From Hadesarchaea archaeon (GTDB lineage: Archaea; Hadarchaeota; Hadarchaeia; Hadarchaeales; Hadarchaeaceae): a stretch of DNA of 10,401 bases. The translations under genes were made by a program, and so were the position numbers. The first letter of the stretch is position 1; each line of letters begins with the position of its first letter. The DNA lies in assembly GCA_014361095.1 (NCBI GenBank), contig JACIWF010000038.1, forward strand, positions 1-10,401, written 5' to 3'. This document shows positions 1 through 6,445 of the stretch, piece by piece. Below the pieces are notes generated by a model. It was not told the DNA's origin. It saw only the letters and a list, made by a program, of their open reading frames with translations, and did no database searches.

Positions 1-10
1 TACAGAATCC

Positions 11-799
11 ATGTTAAAAGATGAAAATACTAGTAAAGTTATCAACCTTGCAAAGTCAAAGGGCGCAGATCTTATTTCAATATGTTCTGCAAAGAAAGCC
101 AATGAAATCTCAAAAGAATATTTTTTGTGGAAATCTCCCTACAACTACCTGGAAGATGCTGAAAGTGTAATTATTTTGGCTCTGAGAAACGTTGATCCAG
201 TGCTGAAAACTCCTGGCATAATGGTTTCAAGACAAAATATAATGATGAATATTCTACTGAACGAAATTAGTTACTGGACAGGTAGATGTCTTCAAGACTT
301 AGGTTATGACGCGATCCCCGTCTATGAAATTTTTTCATCAGAGGCGACTTCAAGTTCTCCGGTTGCTCACCATACTGAAGTACAACAAGAATCTGGAATA
401 CCACTTAGAGTTTTAGCACAGGAGGGCGGTATGGGTAGTATTGGCATAAGCGCTTGCCTTATAACACCAGAATATGGTGCAAGAGTCAGATTAGGCGGTG
501 TGGTTACAAACGCAGTTTTAGAAACCGGACGGCCGTTAAGCATGAACCTATGCGGGGAATATAGGAAAATTTTTAAATGTTCACGATGCATTGAAGCCTG
601 CGAAGTTAACGCTATCAAACCAAATGGGTATGTAGATTTTGGCTCATGTTGGTCGTTTAATAAAGTATTTAAAGCAAGGCATGGTTACAGCGGTTGTAAC
701 ACTTGTCAGTATGTTTGTCCTATTGGATATCATACAAATAAACTAAAATCAGTTCCAATTTTGCCCAAGTGGCTACACAAACCCGTTTTTAAAAAGTAG
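11..799 (+). CDS. Short QueG-like double [4Fe-4S] protein (COG1600-type), possible corrinoid reductase
   Basis: 262 residues. The middle (about 134-170, LAQEGGMGSIG and then an EYGARVRLGGVVTN stretch) matches the cobalamin-pocket region of epoxyqueuosine reductase, a fold shared with reductive dehalogenases. Two ferredoxin-like cluster motifs follow: Cys190, 193, 197, then Cys213 (equivalent to the lone Cys between the QueG motifs), then Cys229, 232, 236. The eighth ligand, three residues before Cys190 in QueG, is Ile187; Cys181 may replace it. The QueG catalytic Asp is not obvious; Glu127 lies near its place. At about 100 residues shorter than usual, it lacks the C-terminal HEAT-like part of QueG. 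Archaea do not make queuosine, so if the host is an archaeon a tRNA role is unlikely. It is 19 bases ahead of the Mo/W enzyme and in the same run as the corrinoid genes. I infer an electron-transfer or corrinoid-reducing role; this is not shown by the sequence. The gene before it is outside the window and no clear ribosome site is visible. Confidence 0.8.
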   Translation: MLKDENTSKVINLAKSKGADLISICSAKKANEISKEYFLWKSPYNYLEDAESVIILALRNVDPVLKTPGIMVSRQNIMMNILLNEISYWTGRCLQDLGYDAIPVYEIFSSEATSSSPVAHHTEVQQESGIPLRVLAQEGGMGSIGISACLITPEYGARVRLGGVVTNAVLETGRPLSMNLCGEYRKIFKCSRCIEACEVNAIKPNGYVDFGSCWSFNKVFKARHGYSGCNTCQYVCPIGYHTNKLKSVPILPKWLHKPVFKK

Positions 800-818
800 C
801 TGTAGCAGTAGGATTATC

Positions 819-2873
819 ATGGGCGAAGCCGTCAACAGCGGGCTTGTCAAAACAGTTTGTCGAATCTGCCCTGCTGAGTGTGGAGTAGATGTTCACACAG
901 AAGGTGGTAAGATTGTTAAAGTGGAGGGGATGAAGGAACACCCGGTTAACCGGGGCGAAATTTGTCCCAAGGCAGAGGCCGCGGTGGACTACGTGTATGC
1001 TCCGGATCGCCTCAAATATCCTCTGAAAAGGGACGGTGATTCTTGGAAAAGAATTTCTTGGGAAGAGGCGCTTGACATTATTGCCAAGGAGTTGACTAGA
1101 ATCAAGAAGGAATACGGAAGCAGGGCTTTGGCAGTCTATCTAGGACAGGGCATTGATTATTATGAGAATAAGTGGTATGCGCGCAGGTTTTGCGATGTTT
1201 ATGGTACTCCCGGGTATTATTCTGTCGACAGCATGTGCTTCAGGGCCAAAGTGATAGGTCACAGGCTTACTTATGGTGTAATGAGTGTGTCCGATTATGA
1301 GAATTCTAAGTGCATCCTGATGTGGGGGCGCAATGAGTACAATGCTTACCCACCCCAAGCTAAAAAGGTGCTCAAGGCCATGGACAACGGAGCCAAGCTG
1401 ATCGTTGTGGATCCGGTTCGAACCTTTTTTGCAAAAAAGGCCGAGATTCACCTGAGGCCAAGGCCCGGGACTGATTGTGCTCTGGCCCTAGCCATGTTGA
1501 ATGTCATAATCTCCGAAGAACTTTATGACAAAGAGTTCGTGGAAAAATGGACGGTTGGTTTTGAAAAGCTGGCCGAACATGTCAAGAAGTATTCGCCCGA
1601 AAAAGTTGAGGAAATTACCTGGGTCAAAGCCGATGATATAGTTCGGGCAGCTAGGACCTACGCTTCGATTAAACCCGCCTGCATAACTCAGGGCAACTCT
1701 ACAATTCTTCAAACAAACGGAGTACAGACGTCCCGCGCCCTCGCCATAATGATGGCGATAACCGGAAACCTCGATGTCCCTGGCGGGAACACGTATTCTC
1801 CGAGATTAAGGCTGACTAATTTAGGGTTACCGAATATGGTGAATGAAAAACCCTTCGGTGCTGTTGAACACCCCATACATTACGATCAAACTAGGGAAGG
1901 ACAGGCAATGGTCCTAATTGATAAACTGATAAATGGCGATCCCTATCAGATCAGAGCTTTGATCGTCTCTGGAGGCAATCCGGTAGTTCAATGGCCCAAT
2001 TATAACAAGGTCAAGGCTGCCTTAGAGAGGCTTGACTTCCTTGTGGTCATGGATGTGTTTATGACTGCCACCGCCGAATTCGCCGACATCGTTCTCCCAG
2101 CCGCAACGTTTCTGGAGAAGACCGAATTGCTCGACTTTGGCGCCGTAATGGGAATTCCCTATGTCATGCTGCGGAAGAAAGTGGTGGAACCAGTTGGCGA
2201 GGCTTGGCCCGACTGGAAGTTTTGGTTTGAGCTGGGTAAGAAAATGGGTTATGGCGAATATTTCCCCTGGAGCGACGTTCGGGAGGCTCACGAGGTTCTG
2301 TTAAAGCCCACCGGTTTTTCAGTCAGGGCGCTTGAGGAGCTACCCGGTGGATTTTACTACGATTGCCAGAGATACCGGAAGTACCTAGAAGCCGGATTTC
2401 CGACGCCATCCAAAAAGGTCGAGCTTTATTCTGAGACCCTCCAGAAATATGGTTACGATCCATTGCCAACTTATGTCGAACCAAAGGAGAGTCCTGTGAG
2501 CGATCCGGAGCTGGCTAAGAAATATCCGCTGATCTTGACTACCGGCTCTCGGGTTTTGGAGTACACCCATTCACAGCTGCGAAACATACCTGCGCTGCGG
2601 GAAAAGGTTCCAGAACCCTTGGCTGAGATCCATCCGGAAACCGCGAAGAGATATGGCATCGTTGATGGAGAGATGATTGTGGTTAAAACAAAGAGAGGGT
2701 GCATCAGGATCAAGGCAAAGCTCACTGAGGACATGCACCCAATGGTCGTCCATGTGCAGCACGGATGGAAGGAAGCCAATGCCAACGTTTTAACGAGCGG
2801 GGAGGACAGGGACCCGATATCCGGATTTCCACCGATAAAGTCCTTGTTGTGTGAAATAGATAGATTAAAATAA
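819..2873 (+). CDS. Molybdopterin (Mo/W-bisMGD) oxidoreductase, DMSO reductase superfamily, substrate unknown
   Basis: 684 residues, no Tat or Sec signal, so cytoplasmic. The N-terminal [4Fe-4S] site is Cys14, 17, 21 and 49, followed by Lys51 in the usual CPK context and a typical DRLKYPLKR stretch (63-71) leading into the risWeEAL motif. The metal-ligand position falls in SVDSMCFRAKVIGH, giving Cys140 as the likely Mo/W ligand. The central MGD-binding halves run to about 550 (GGNPVVQ near 385, ADIVLPAATFLEKTE near 422), and the C-terminal dinucleotide-binding domain spans about 570-684. The overall layout resembles the acetylene hydratase/thiosulfate reductase-like branch, but acetylene hydratase has an Asp after the second cluster Cys and this protein has Pro18, so that reaction is not supported. 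No small Fe-S or membrane partner adjoins it; the QueG-like protein may serve as its electron partner. AGGA at 810-813 gives a reasonable ribosome site. GC content is higher than in the genes on both sides. The fold is certain; the substrate is unknown. Confidence 0.9.
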   Translation: MGEAVNSGLVKTVCRICPAECGVDVHTEGGKIVKVEGMKEHPVNRGEICPKAEAAVDYVYAPDRLKYPLKRDGDSWKRISWEEALDIIAKELTRIKKEYGSRALAVYLGQGIDYYENKWYARRFCDVYGTPGYYSVDSMCFRAKVIGHRLTYGVMSVSDYENSKCILMWGRNEYNAYPPQAKKVLKAMDNGAKLIVVDPVRTFFAKKAEIHLRPRPGTDCALALAMLNVIISEELYDKEFVEKWTVGFEKLAEHVKKYSPEKVEEITWVKADDIVRAARTYASIKPACITQGNSTILQTNGVQTSRALAIMMAITGNLDVPGGNTYSPRLRLTNLGLPNMVNEKPFGAVEHPIHYDQTREGQAMVLIDKLINGDPYQIRALIVSGGNPVVQWPNYNKVKAALERLDFLVVMDVFMTATAEFADIVLPAATFLEKTELLDFGAVMGIPYVMLRKKVVEPVGEAWPDWKFWFELGKKMGYGEYFPWSDVREAHEVLLKPTGFSVRALEELPGGFYYDCQRYRKYLEAGFPTPSKKVELYSETLQKYGYDPLPTYVEPKESPVSDPELAKKYPLILTTGSRVLEYTHSQLRNIPALREKVPEPLAEIHPETAKRYGIVDGEMIVVKTKRGCIRIKAKLTEDMHPMVVHVQHGWKEANANVLTSGEDRDPISGFPPIKSLLCEIDRLK

Positions 2874-2883
2874 GTGTTATCAC

Positions 2884-3543
2884 ATGACAAAAGATTTAGA
2901 AACAGAATTAAACTCACGAGACTTGTTTATGTTGTTTCGAAATTCAATAGTAGCTGGCGATGTGGATAAAACAATAAATACTACAAAAAAATTGCTAACA
3001 ATGGGCGTTACACCCAATAAGATTTTAGATTTAGTTAGTGAGGCTATGGATGAGGTAGGATATCGTTTCGAGTCAAATATATATTTTGTTAGCGACGTTT
3101 TACTGTCTGCCGATGCCGTTAATTCTTGTTTGGAAATAGTCAAGCCTTATTTTATTTCTTCTGAAAAGAGCGATATTAAAATAGTAATTGGCACTATCCA
3201 AGGAGATATCCACTGTTTGGGTAAGAATATTGTTAAAACTTTTTTAATGGCAAAAGGATATTCAGTTCTTGATTTGGGTGAAGATGTACCTCCTGAGAAA
3301 TTTGTAACAGAGGCAAAAAACTTTGGCGCTGAAGTGATAGCCATTTCATCTCTTATGACAACTACTAGGAACTTCATTGAGAATGTAATTAAAATTGTTA
3401 GAGAGAATTTCAAAGAAAAAGCGCCTAAAATAGTTATAGGTGGTGCATCCGTTACACAAGAGTTTTCTGACAAAATTGGGGCTGATAAGTATTGTAAAGG
3501 ACCGGAAGACATGCATAAGTATCTGAAGCTGGCTTTAAGGTGA
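2884..3543 (+). CDS. Corrinoid (B12-binding) methyltransferase protein, MtaC/MtbC/MtsB type
   Basis: 219 residues with the two-domain layout of methanogen and acetogen corrinoid proteins. A helical cap domain (about 12-90, containing the LLTMGVTPNKILD turn) is followed by a Rossmann-like cobalamin domain (about 97-217). The signature GDIHCLGKNIV gives Asp108, His110 and Gly113; His110 would be the lower axial cobalt ligand (base-off/His-on). SSLMTT (155-160) and GGASV (186-190) match the conserved Ser/Thr and GG loops lining the nucleotide tail. The protein shuttles a methyl group between a donor-specific methyltransferase and an acceptor one. It begins 10 bases after the Mo/W enzyme and its stop overlaps the ribosome site of the next gene, a UroD-type methyltransferase, which is its probable partner. 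Sequence alone cannot say whether the donor is methanol, a methylamine, a methylthiol or a methoxy compound. No strong ribosome site precedes the ATG. Confidence 0.93.
   Translation: MTKDLETELNSRDLFMLFRNSIVAGDVDKTINTTKKLLTMGVTPNKILDLVSEAMDEVGYRFESNIYFVSDVLLSADAVNSCLEIVKPYFISSEKSDIKIVIGTIQGDIHCLGKNIVKTFLMAKGYSVLDLGEDVPPEKFVTEAKNFGAEVIAISSLMTTTRNFIENVIKIVRENFKEKAPKIVIGGASVTQEFSDKIGADKYCKGPEDMHKYLKLALR
3539..3543 (+). promoter_or_regulatory. Shine-Dalgarno GGTGA for the methyltransferase, overlapping the corrinoid gene stop
   Basis: GGTGA matches the archaeal anti-SD partner and includes the TGA stop of the corrinoid gene. It sits 5 bases before ATG 3549 and 8 bases before ATG 3552. It therefore argues against the GTG at 3540, which lies within the motif, and suggests translational coupling. 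Confidence 0.55.
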
Positions 3544-3548
3544 CAACA

Positions 3549-4595
3549 ATGATGACAAGTAAAGAAAGAGTTGAATCAGTTATGGCCGGTGAAATTCCAG
3601 ATTTTGTGCCTGTTGAGCCTGGAGTTACTTTAGAACCAAACTTCGTTATGAAATACATTGGTGAAGACGTTGATCAGTATTTTAGGAACAGCAAAAAATG
3701 TTTCATGGCAATCAAAAAAATTTATAAAGATTTTAATTTTGACATGATTTTAGCAGGTTTTTCTGCGTTAATATATCCTGAATTATTTGGTGGCAAAGTT
3801 TGCTATAAGAAAAACAAAATGCCCCACGTTGAGAAACCGGTATTCAAAGGGATTGAAGAAGTAGAAAAAGCGGAAATAAAAAGTCCTGATGAGGTCCCAG
3901 TTTTTAAATCTGTGTTAGAGAGCTTAAAAATGTTAGTTGATGATATCGGCAATGAGGTTGCTGTAAGTGGCTGCACTTCAGGTACGTTTAGTGTTGCTTC
4001 ACAATTGGTCGGTGTGGAGCGCTTTCTCAAGAGTTTGAGGACTGATTTAGAATTCGTGTCAAAAGTAACAAAAATATCTGGAGAAGCAATAGTTGAAGTT
4101 GGTAAAAAAATTATAGATGTAGGGGTTAAATATATTTACTATCCGGACGCGATATCTTCGGGTTCTATATTATCACCTTCGCAATACGAACAGGTTGCTA
4201 AGCCCCTGCATTCTATGTTTTTTAAAAAGATGAAAGAAGCAGGCGATGTTTATACAATTTATCATCCTTGTGGCAGCGAATATCCGCTACTTTGCGAGAT
4301 AAAAAATATAAATAATGTTGATGTTTTTCATTTCTCAGAAAATGTTGATTTCTCAGTTTTAAGAAAAATTTTTGGGCCGACCAAAGTACTTATGGGTGGG
4401 GTCGACATTAAACGCACTTTGTGTCTAGGTAACAGTGCTGAGATTGAGACTGAGGTTAGAAAAGTGATAACAGGTGCTGGAAAATATGGAAGACTGATAT
4501 TGGCCCCAGGCTGTTCAGGTGAAATACCAATAAACAATCTTAGATCTTTTATTGAAATTTCAAGGAAACTGGGAAAATATCCTGTGGTGGTTTGA
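3549..4595 (+). CDS. UroD-family cobamide methyltransferase (MtaA/MtbA/MtsA type)
   Basis: 348 residues from ATG 3549; ATG 3552 (MTSKERVESVMAGE, the usual family N-terminus) is equally good, and a GTG at 3540 is less likely because it lies inside the ribosome site. The protein has the TIM-barrel layout of uroporphyrinogen decarboxylase but carries the HxC...C zinc motif of methylcobamide:thiol methyltransferases: His239, Cys241 (in YHPCG) and Cys322 (in APGCSGEIP), spaced about as in MtaA/MtbA. This motif is absent from true HemE. In the family the zinc activates a thiol such as coenzyme M, which takes the methyl group from methyl-Co(III) corrinoid protein. It directly follows its probable corrinoid partner. 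With no MtaB or MttB in the window, it could be an acceptor enzyme serving a distant donor gene, or act alone on both half reactions as MtsA does with methylthiols. Codons are strongly AT-rich. Confidence 0.9.
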   Translation: MMTSKERVESVMAGEIPDFVPVEPGVTLEPNFVMKYIGEDVDQYFRNSKKCFMAIKKIYKDFNFDMILAGFSALIYPELFGGKVCYKKNKMPHVEKPVFKGIEEVEKAEIKSPDEVPVFKSVLESLKMLVDDIGNEVAVSGCTSGTFSVASQLVGVERFLKSLRTDLEFVSKVTKISGEAIVEVGKKIIDVGVKYIYYPDAISSGSILSPSQYEQVAKPLHSMFFKKMKEAGDVYTIYHPCGSEYPLLCEIKNINNVDVFHFSENVDFSVLRKIFGPTKVLMGGVDIKRTLCLGNSAEIETEVRKVITGAGKYGRLILAPGCSGEIPINNLRSFIEISRKLGKYPVVV

Positions 4596-4795
4596 AATAA
4601 AAACACTTTTAGTGCCGGACGAGCTCTGAAAGTTCCTGAGGCTCTTCGGGTTCACGTTAAAATTCGTGGGACTCAACTACTTCAATGGGCCCGGCCATGT
4701 TTGAGCTCCCCCCATAGCCGATCTCCGTCAACAATAGCTCGTCTGATCTAAAGTCAAACAAAACGCTTTTATTTACTGACGTGGGACTTTCACCC
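4596..4795. other. 200-base intergenic region with promoter and a possible antisense gene relic
   Basis: No RNA gene is recognised. Just after the methyltransferase stop, CACT-TTT-AGTG (4604-4614) can form a 4-bp hairpin, too weak to call a terminator. From 4609 to 4797 the minus strand is open from an ATG except for one TAA (4657-4659), with balanced, protein-like residues on both sides (46 codons, then REPEEPQELSELVRH and a stop). No homology is recognised and no ribosome site is seen. The body of this region is close to half GC, unlike the AT-rich gene on its left. The right end holds the alcohol dehydrogenase promoter. Confidence 0.35.
4766..4775 (+). promoter_or_regulatory. Archaeal-type TATA box for the alcohol dehydrogenase (leaderless start)
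   Basis: CTTTTATTTA, preceded by the A-rich AAACG, has its centre about 25 bases ahead of ATG 4796. No Shine-Dalgarno precedes that ATG (GGGACTTTCACCC). Transcription starting at or next to the ATG is the common archaeal leaderless layout. Confidence 0.5.
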
Positions 4796-6007
4796 ATGAG
4801 CGAAGAAATCTCAGGAAACATTGGACATGTTGAATTTAACTATCCAAAAAAGTATATATTTGGACCGAACGCGGTTGACAATATTTGCCGCGAAGTTGAG
4901 CCCTTTGCGCCAAAGGGTTCAAAGATTATGGTTGTGACCGACAAGAACCTGATGAACATAGGTCTGGTAAATAGAATTCTGAAGCCTCTCGAGGAAGAAA
5001 ATTACACGCTGACCATTTATGACCAGGCCTCGCAGGAACCCACCATGAAGATGGTGGAAACAGTAGCGGAAAAGGCCAGGGCTGAAAAACCGGCCCTAGT
5101 TATCGGCTTTGGAGGCGGCAGCGCTCTGGATATGGCCAAATTCGCCTCCGCTGCAGTCACCAACCCGGGACCGATGAAGGATTACATCACCTACCTTCAG
5201 GACAGCATAAAAGTGCCACCGGTTCCCAAGATACTCATCCCCACCACAGCTGGAACCGGCAGCGAGGCCTCTGGCTACGCGGTGGTGATTGAGGAGAAGG
5301 GCTACAAAGGGTTTGTGATGAGCCCGAAAATTGTCTCGGAAGTGGCCATTGTGGACCCGACCCTGTCACAGTCAATGCCGCCGAAACTTACCGCCCACAC
5401 TGGACTTGATGCCCTCTCCCATGGGCTTGAGGCCGTCCTTTCCTTCACCGCCAACATGTTCTCAGACACCTACGCCTACCGGGCCGTGGAACTTGCCGCC
5501 AGATACCTGAGAAGGGCCTACCACCATGGAAAAGACCTGGTCGCAAGATCGGCTATGGCCTTGGCGGCTACCTATGGTGGAATCGCGATAACCACGCCCG
5601 CCGCAGTTAACATCGGCCACTGTCTTGGAGAGACCATCGGCCCCCGTTACAATATACCTCATGGAGCCGCCTGCGGCTTGGTTCTACCCTACATCACCAA
5701 GTTCAACATTGCTGCCTGGCCGGAGAGAGTCGCCTCGCTGGCAAAATTCTTCACCGACGAGCCGGCCAGGGATGTGAGAAAAAGGGCGCTCCAGGTGGCT
5801 GAGGGTCTCAAGGAGCTGCTTCTGGACCTCAACATGCCCATCAGCCTGAAAGAGCTAAATGTCCCACGTGAATACTTGGACGAACTGGCCGTTTTCATCG
5901 CCAAAGAACAGCAGTACAACTATGGGCTGCCCGACATCAACCCTGCGGTAATTACGCTGGAGAACACCAAGCAGTTGCTAAAGGACATCTGGGAAGGAAA
6001 TATCTGA
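4796..6007 (+). CDS. Iron-dependent (group III) alcohol dehydrogenase
   Basis: 403 residues, cytoplasmic, usual length for the family. It oxidises a primary alcohol to an aldehyde, or the reverse, with NAD(P). The N-terminal nucleotide domain carries GFGGGSALDMAK (GGGS at 106-109) and TTAGTGSEAS (about 150-159). The helical metal domain has Asp205 and His209 (GLDALSHGLEA), His275 (NIGHCLGE) and His289 (NIPHGAACG), the four Fe(II) ligands with family spacing. ATG 4796 is chosen over an in-frame GTG at 4781, because the TATA-like box is 25 bases from 4796 and too near 4781. The coding region ends with tandem in-frame stops, TGA then TAA. It faces the aldehyde oxidoreductase/ferredoxin operon, converging with a 15-base gap, so the two enzymes could share an aldehyde intermediate. 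GC content is far above that of the methyltransferase upstream. The natural alcohol is not evident. Confidence 0.92.
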   Translation: MSEEISGNIGHVEFNYPKKYIFGPNAVDNICREVEPFAPKGSKIMVVTDKNLMNIGLVNRILKPLEEENYTLTIYDQASQEPTMKMVETVAEKARAEKPALVIGFGGGSALDMAKFASAAVTNPGPMKDYITYLQDSIKVPPVPKILIPTTAGTGSEASGYAVVIEEKGYKGFVMSPKIVSEVAIVDPTLSQSMPPKLTAHTGLDALSHGLEAVLSFTANMFSDTYAYRAVELAARYLRRAYHHGKDLVARSAMALAATYGGIAITTPAAVNIGHCLGETIGPRYNIPHGAACGLVLPYITKFNIAAWPERVASLAKFFTDEPARDVRKRALQVAEGLKELLLDLNMPISLKELNVPREYLDELAVFIAKEQQYNYGLPDINPAVITLENTKQLLKDIWEGNI

Positions 6008-6014
6008 TAATTAG

Positions 6015-6034
6015 AAGAAACCTCAGATTTTCTT
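6015..6034. terminator. Weak inverted repeat between convergent genes, possible two-way terminator
   Basis: AAGAAA (6015-6020) and TTTCTT (6029-6034) are perfect inverted arms around an 8-base loop. They cover the gap between the dehydrogenase and ferredoxin stops and overlap the ferredoxin end. The stem is almost all A-T, so the call rests on position and the T-rich arms. Confidence 0.25.
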
Positions 6035-6433
6035 AGCCTCTAGCGCGGCCGAAGGGCACCACTTTACACACTCAGGGTCCCCACCACAAAGATCGCAAAT
6101 CAGCGGTTTTCTGGTCCTTTCATCCATCCTTACCGCCGAGTAGGGGCAGCTTTCCACACACAGGCCGCAGCCCGTGCAGACCTCCCTATCCAGGACAATC
6201 GCATTGGTGGCCTCGTCCTTTCTCAGCGCCCCAACCGGACAGGCTTTCACGCAGGCTTGCTCAAGACACTGGATGCAGGCCACTGGGTACATTACCGTCC
6301 GGGGATTGCTAACCGTGACCTGAATCCGCGACAGATCCGGGTTAAACGCTCCGGTCTTTTTAAAGGAGCAGGCCAGCTCACACACCCTGCAGCCAACGCA
6401 TTTTTCCGGGTGAATTTCCAGCTTGACCGGCAT
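6023..6433 (-). CDS. Ferredoxin-like electron-transfer subunit with four [4Fe-4S] clusters, AOR partner
   Basis: 136 residues with 16 cysteines in four groups: 12/15/18/22, 53/56/61/65, 86/89/92/96 and 113/116/122/126. This is the HycB/DmsB-like four-cluster pattern found in electron-transfer subunits that accompany Mo/W enzymes. A longer reading frame reaches back to 6499 inside the oxidoreductase gene, but ATG 6433 is preferred because GAGGT lies 7 bases ahead of it and MPVKLEIHPEKCVGC is the natural N-terminus. It begins 10 bases after the oxidoreductase stop and is therefore probably its redox subunit, like the small subunits of bacterial AORs. There is no flavin subunit beside it. It has no signal peptide, so it should work in the cytoplasm, carrying electrons between the tungsten enzyme and the ferredoxin pool. 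Confidence 0.88.
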   Translation of the reverse strand: MPVKLEIHPEKCVGCRVCELACSFKKTGAFNPDLSRIQVTVSNPRTVMYPVACIQCLEQACVKACPVGALRKDEATNAIVLDREVCTGCGLCVESCPYSAVRMDERTRKPLICDLCGGDPECVKWCPSAALEAKKI

Positions 6434-6440
6434 GGGAACT

Positions 6441-6445
6441 ACCTC
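6441..6445 (-). promoter_or_regulatory. Ribosome binding site (GAGGT) of the ferredoxin subunit
   Basis: The minus strand reads GTGAGGTAGTTCCCATG. GAGGT overlaps the TGA stop of the oxidoreductase (6444-6446) and lies 7 bases before ATG 6433. It fixes the ferredoxin start and implies coupled translation. Confidence 0.6.

Noticed and set aside
11..799. Housekeeping epoxyqueuosine reductase (queG)
   Set aside because: Too short, no HEAT-like C-terminus, first cluster Cys displaced, catalytic Asp not evident, and located among corrinoid and Mo/W genes.
819..2873. Acetylene hydratase assignment for the Mo/W enzyme
   Set aside because: The layout is similar, but the catalytic Asp next to the second cluster Cys is Pro18 here, so the name would be misleading.
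2471..2917. Minus-strand open frame of 148 codons over the Mo/W enzyme end
   Set aside because: Antisense to a conserved C-terminal domain; no ribosome site and no recognisable motif.
3549..4595. Uroporphyrinogen decarboxylase (hemE)
   Set aside because: The HxC...C zinc site and the neighbouring corrinoid protein point to a methyltransferase of the same fold.
4596..4780. tRNA, riboswitch or CRISPR repeat in the intergenic region
   Set aside because: No cloverleaf, no B12-box-like sequence and no repeated unit; only weak 4-5 bp hairpins are visible.
4781..4795. GTG start at 4781 for the alcohol dehydrogenase
   Set aside because: No ribosome site and only about 10 bases from the TATA-like box; ATG 4796 fits the promoter spacing.
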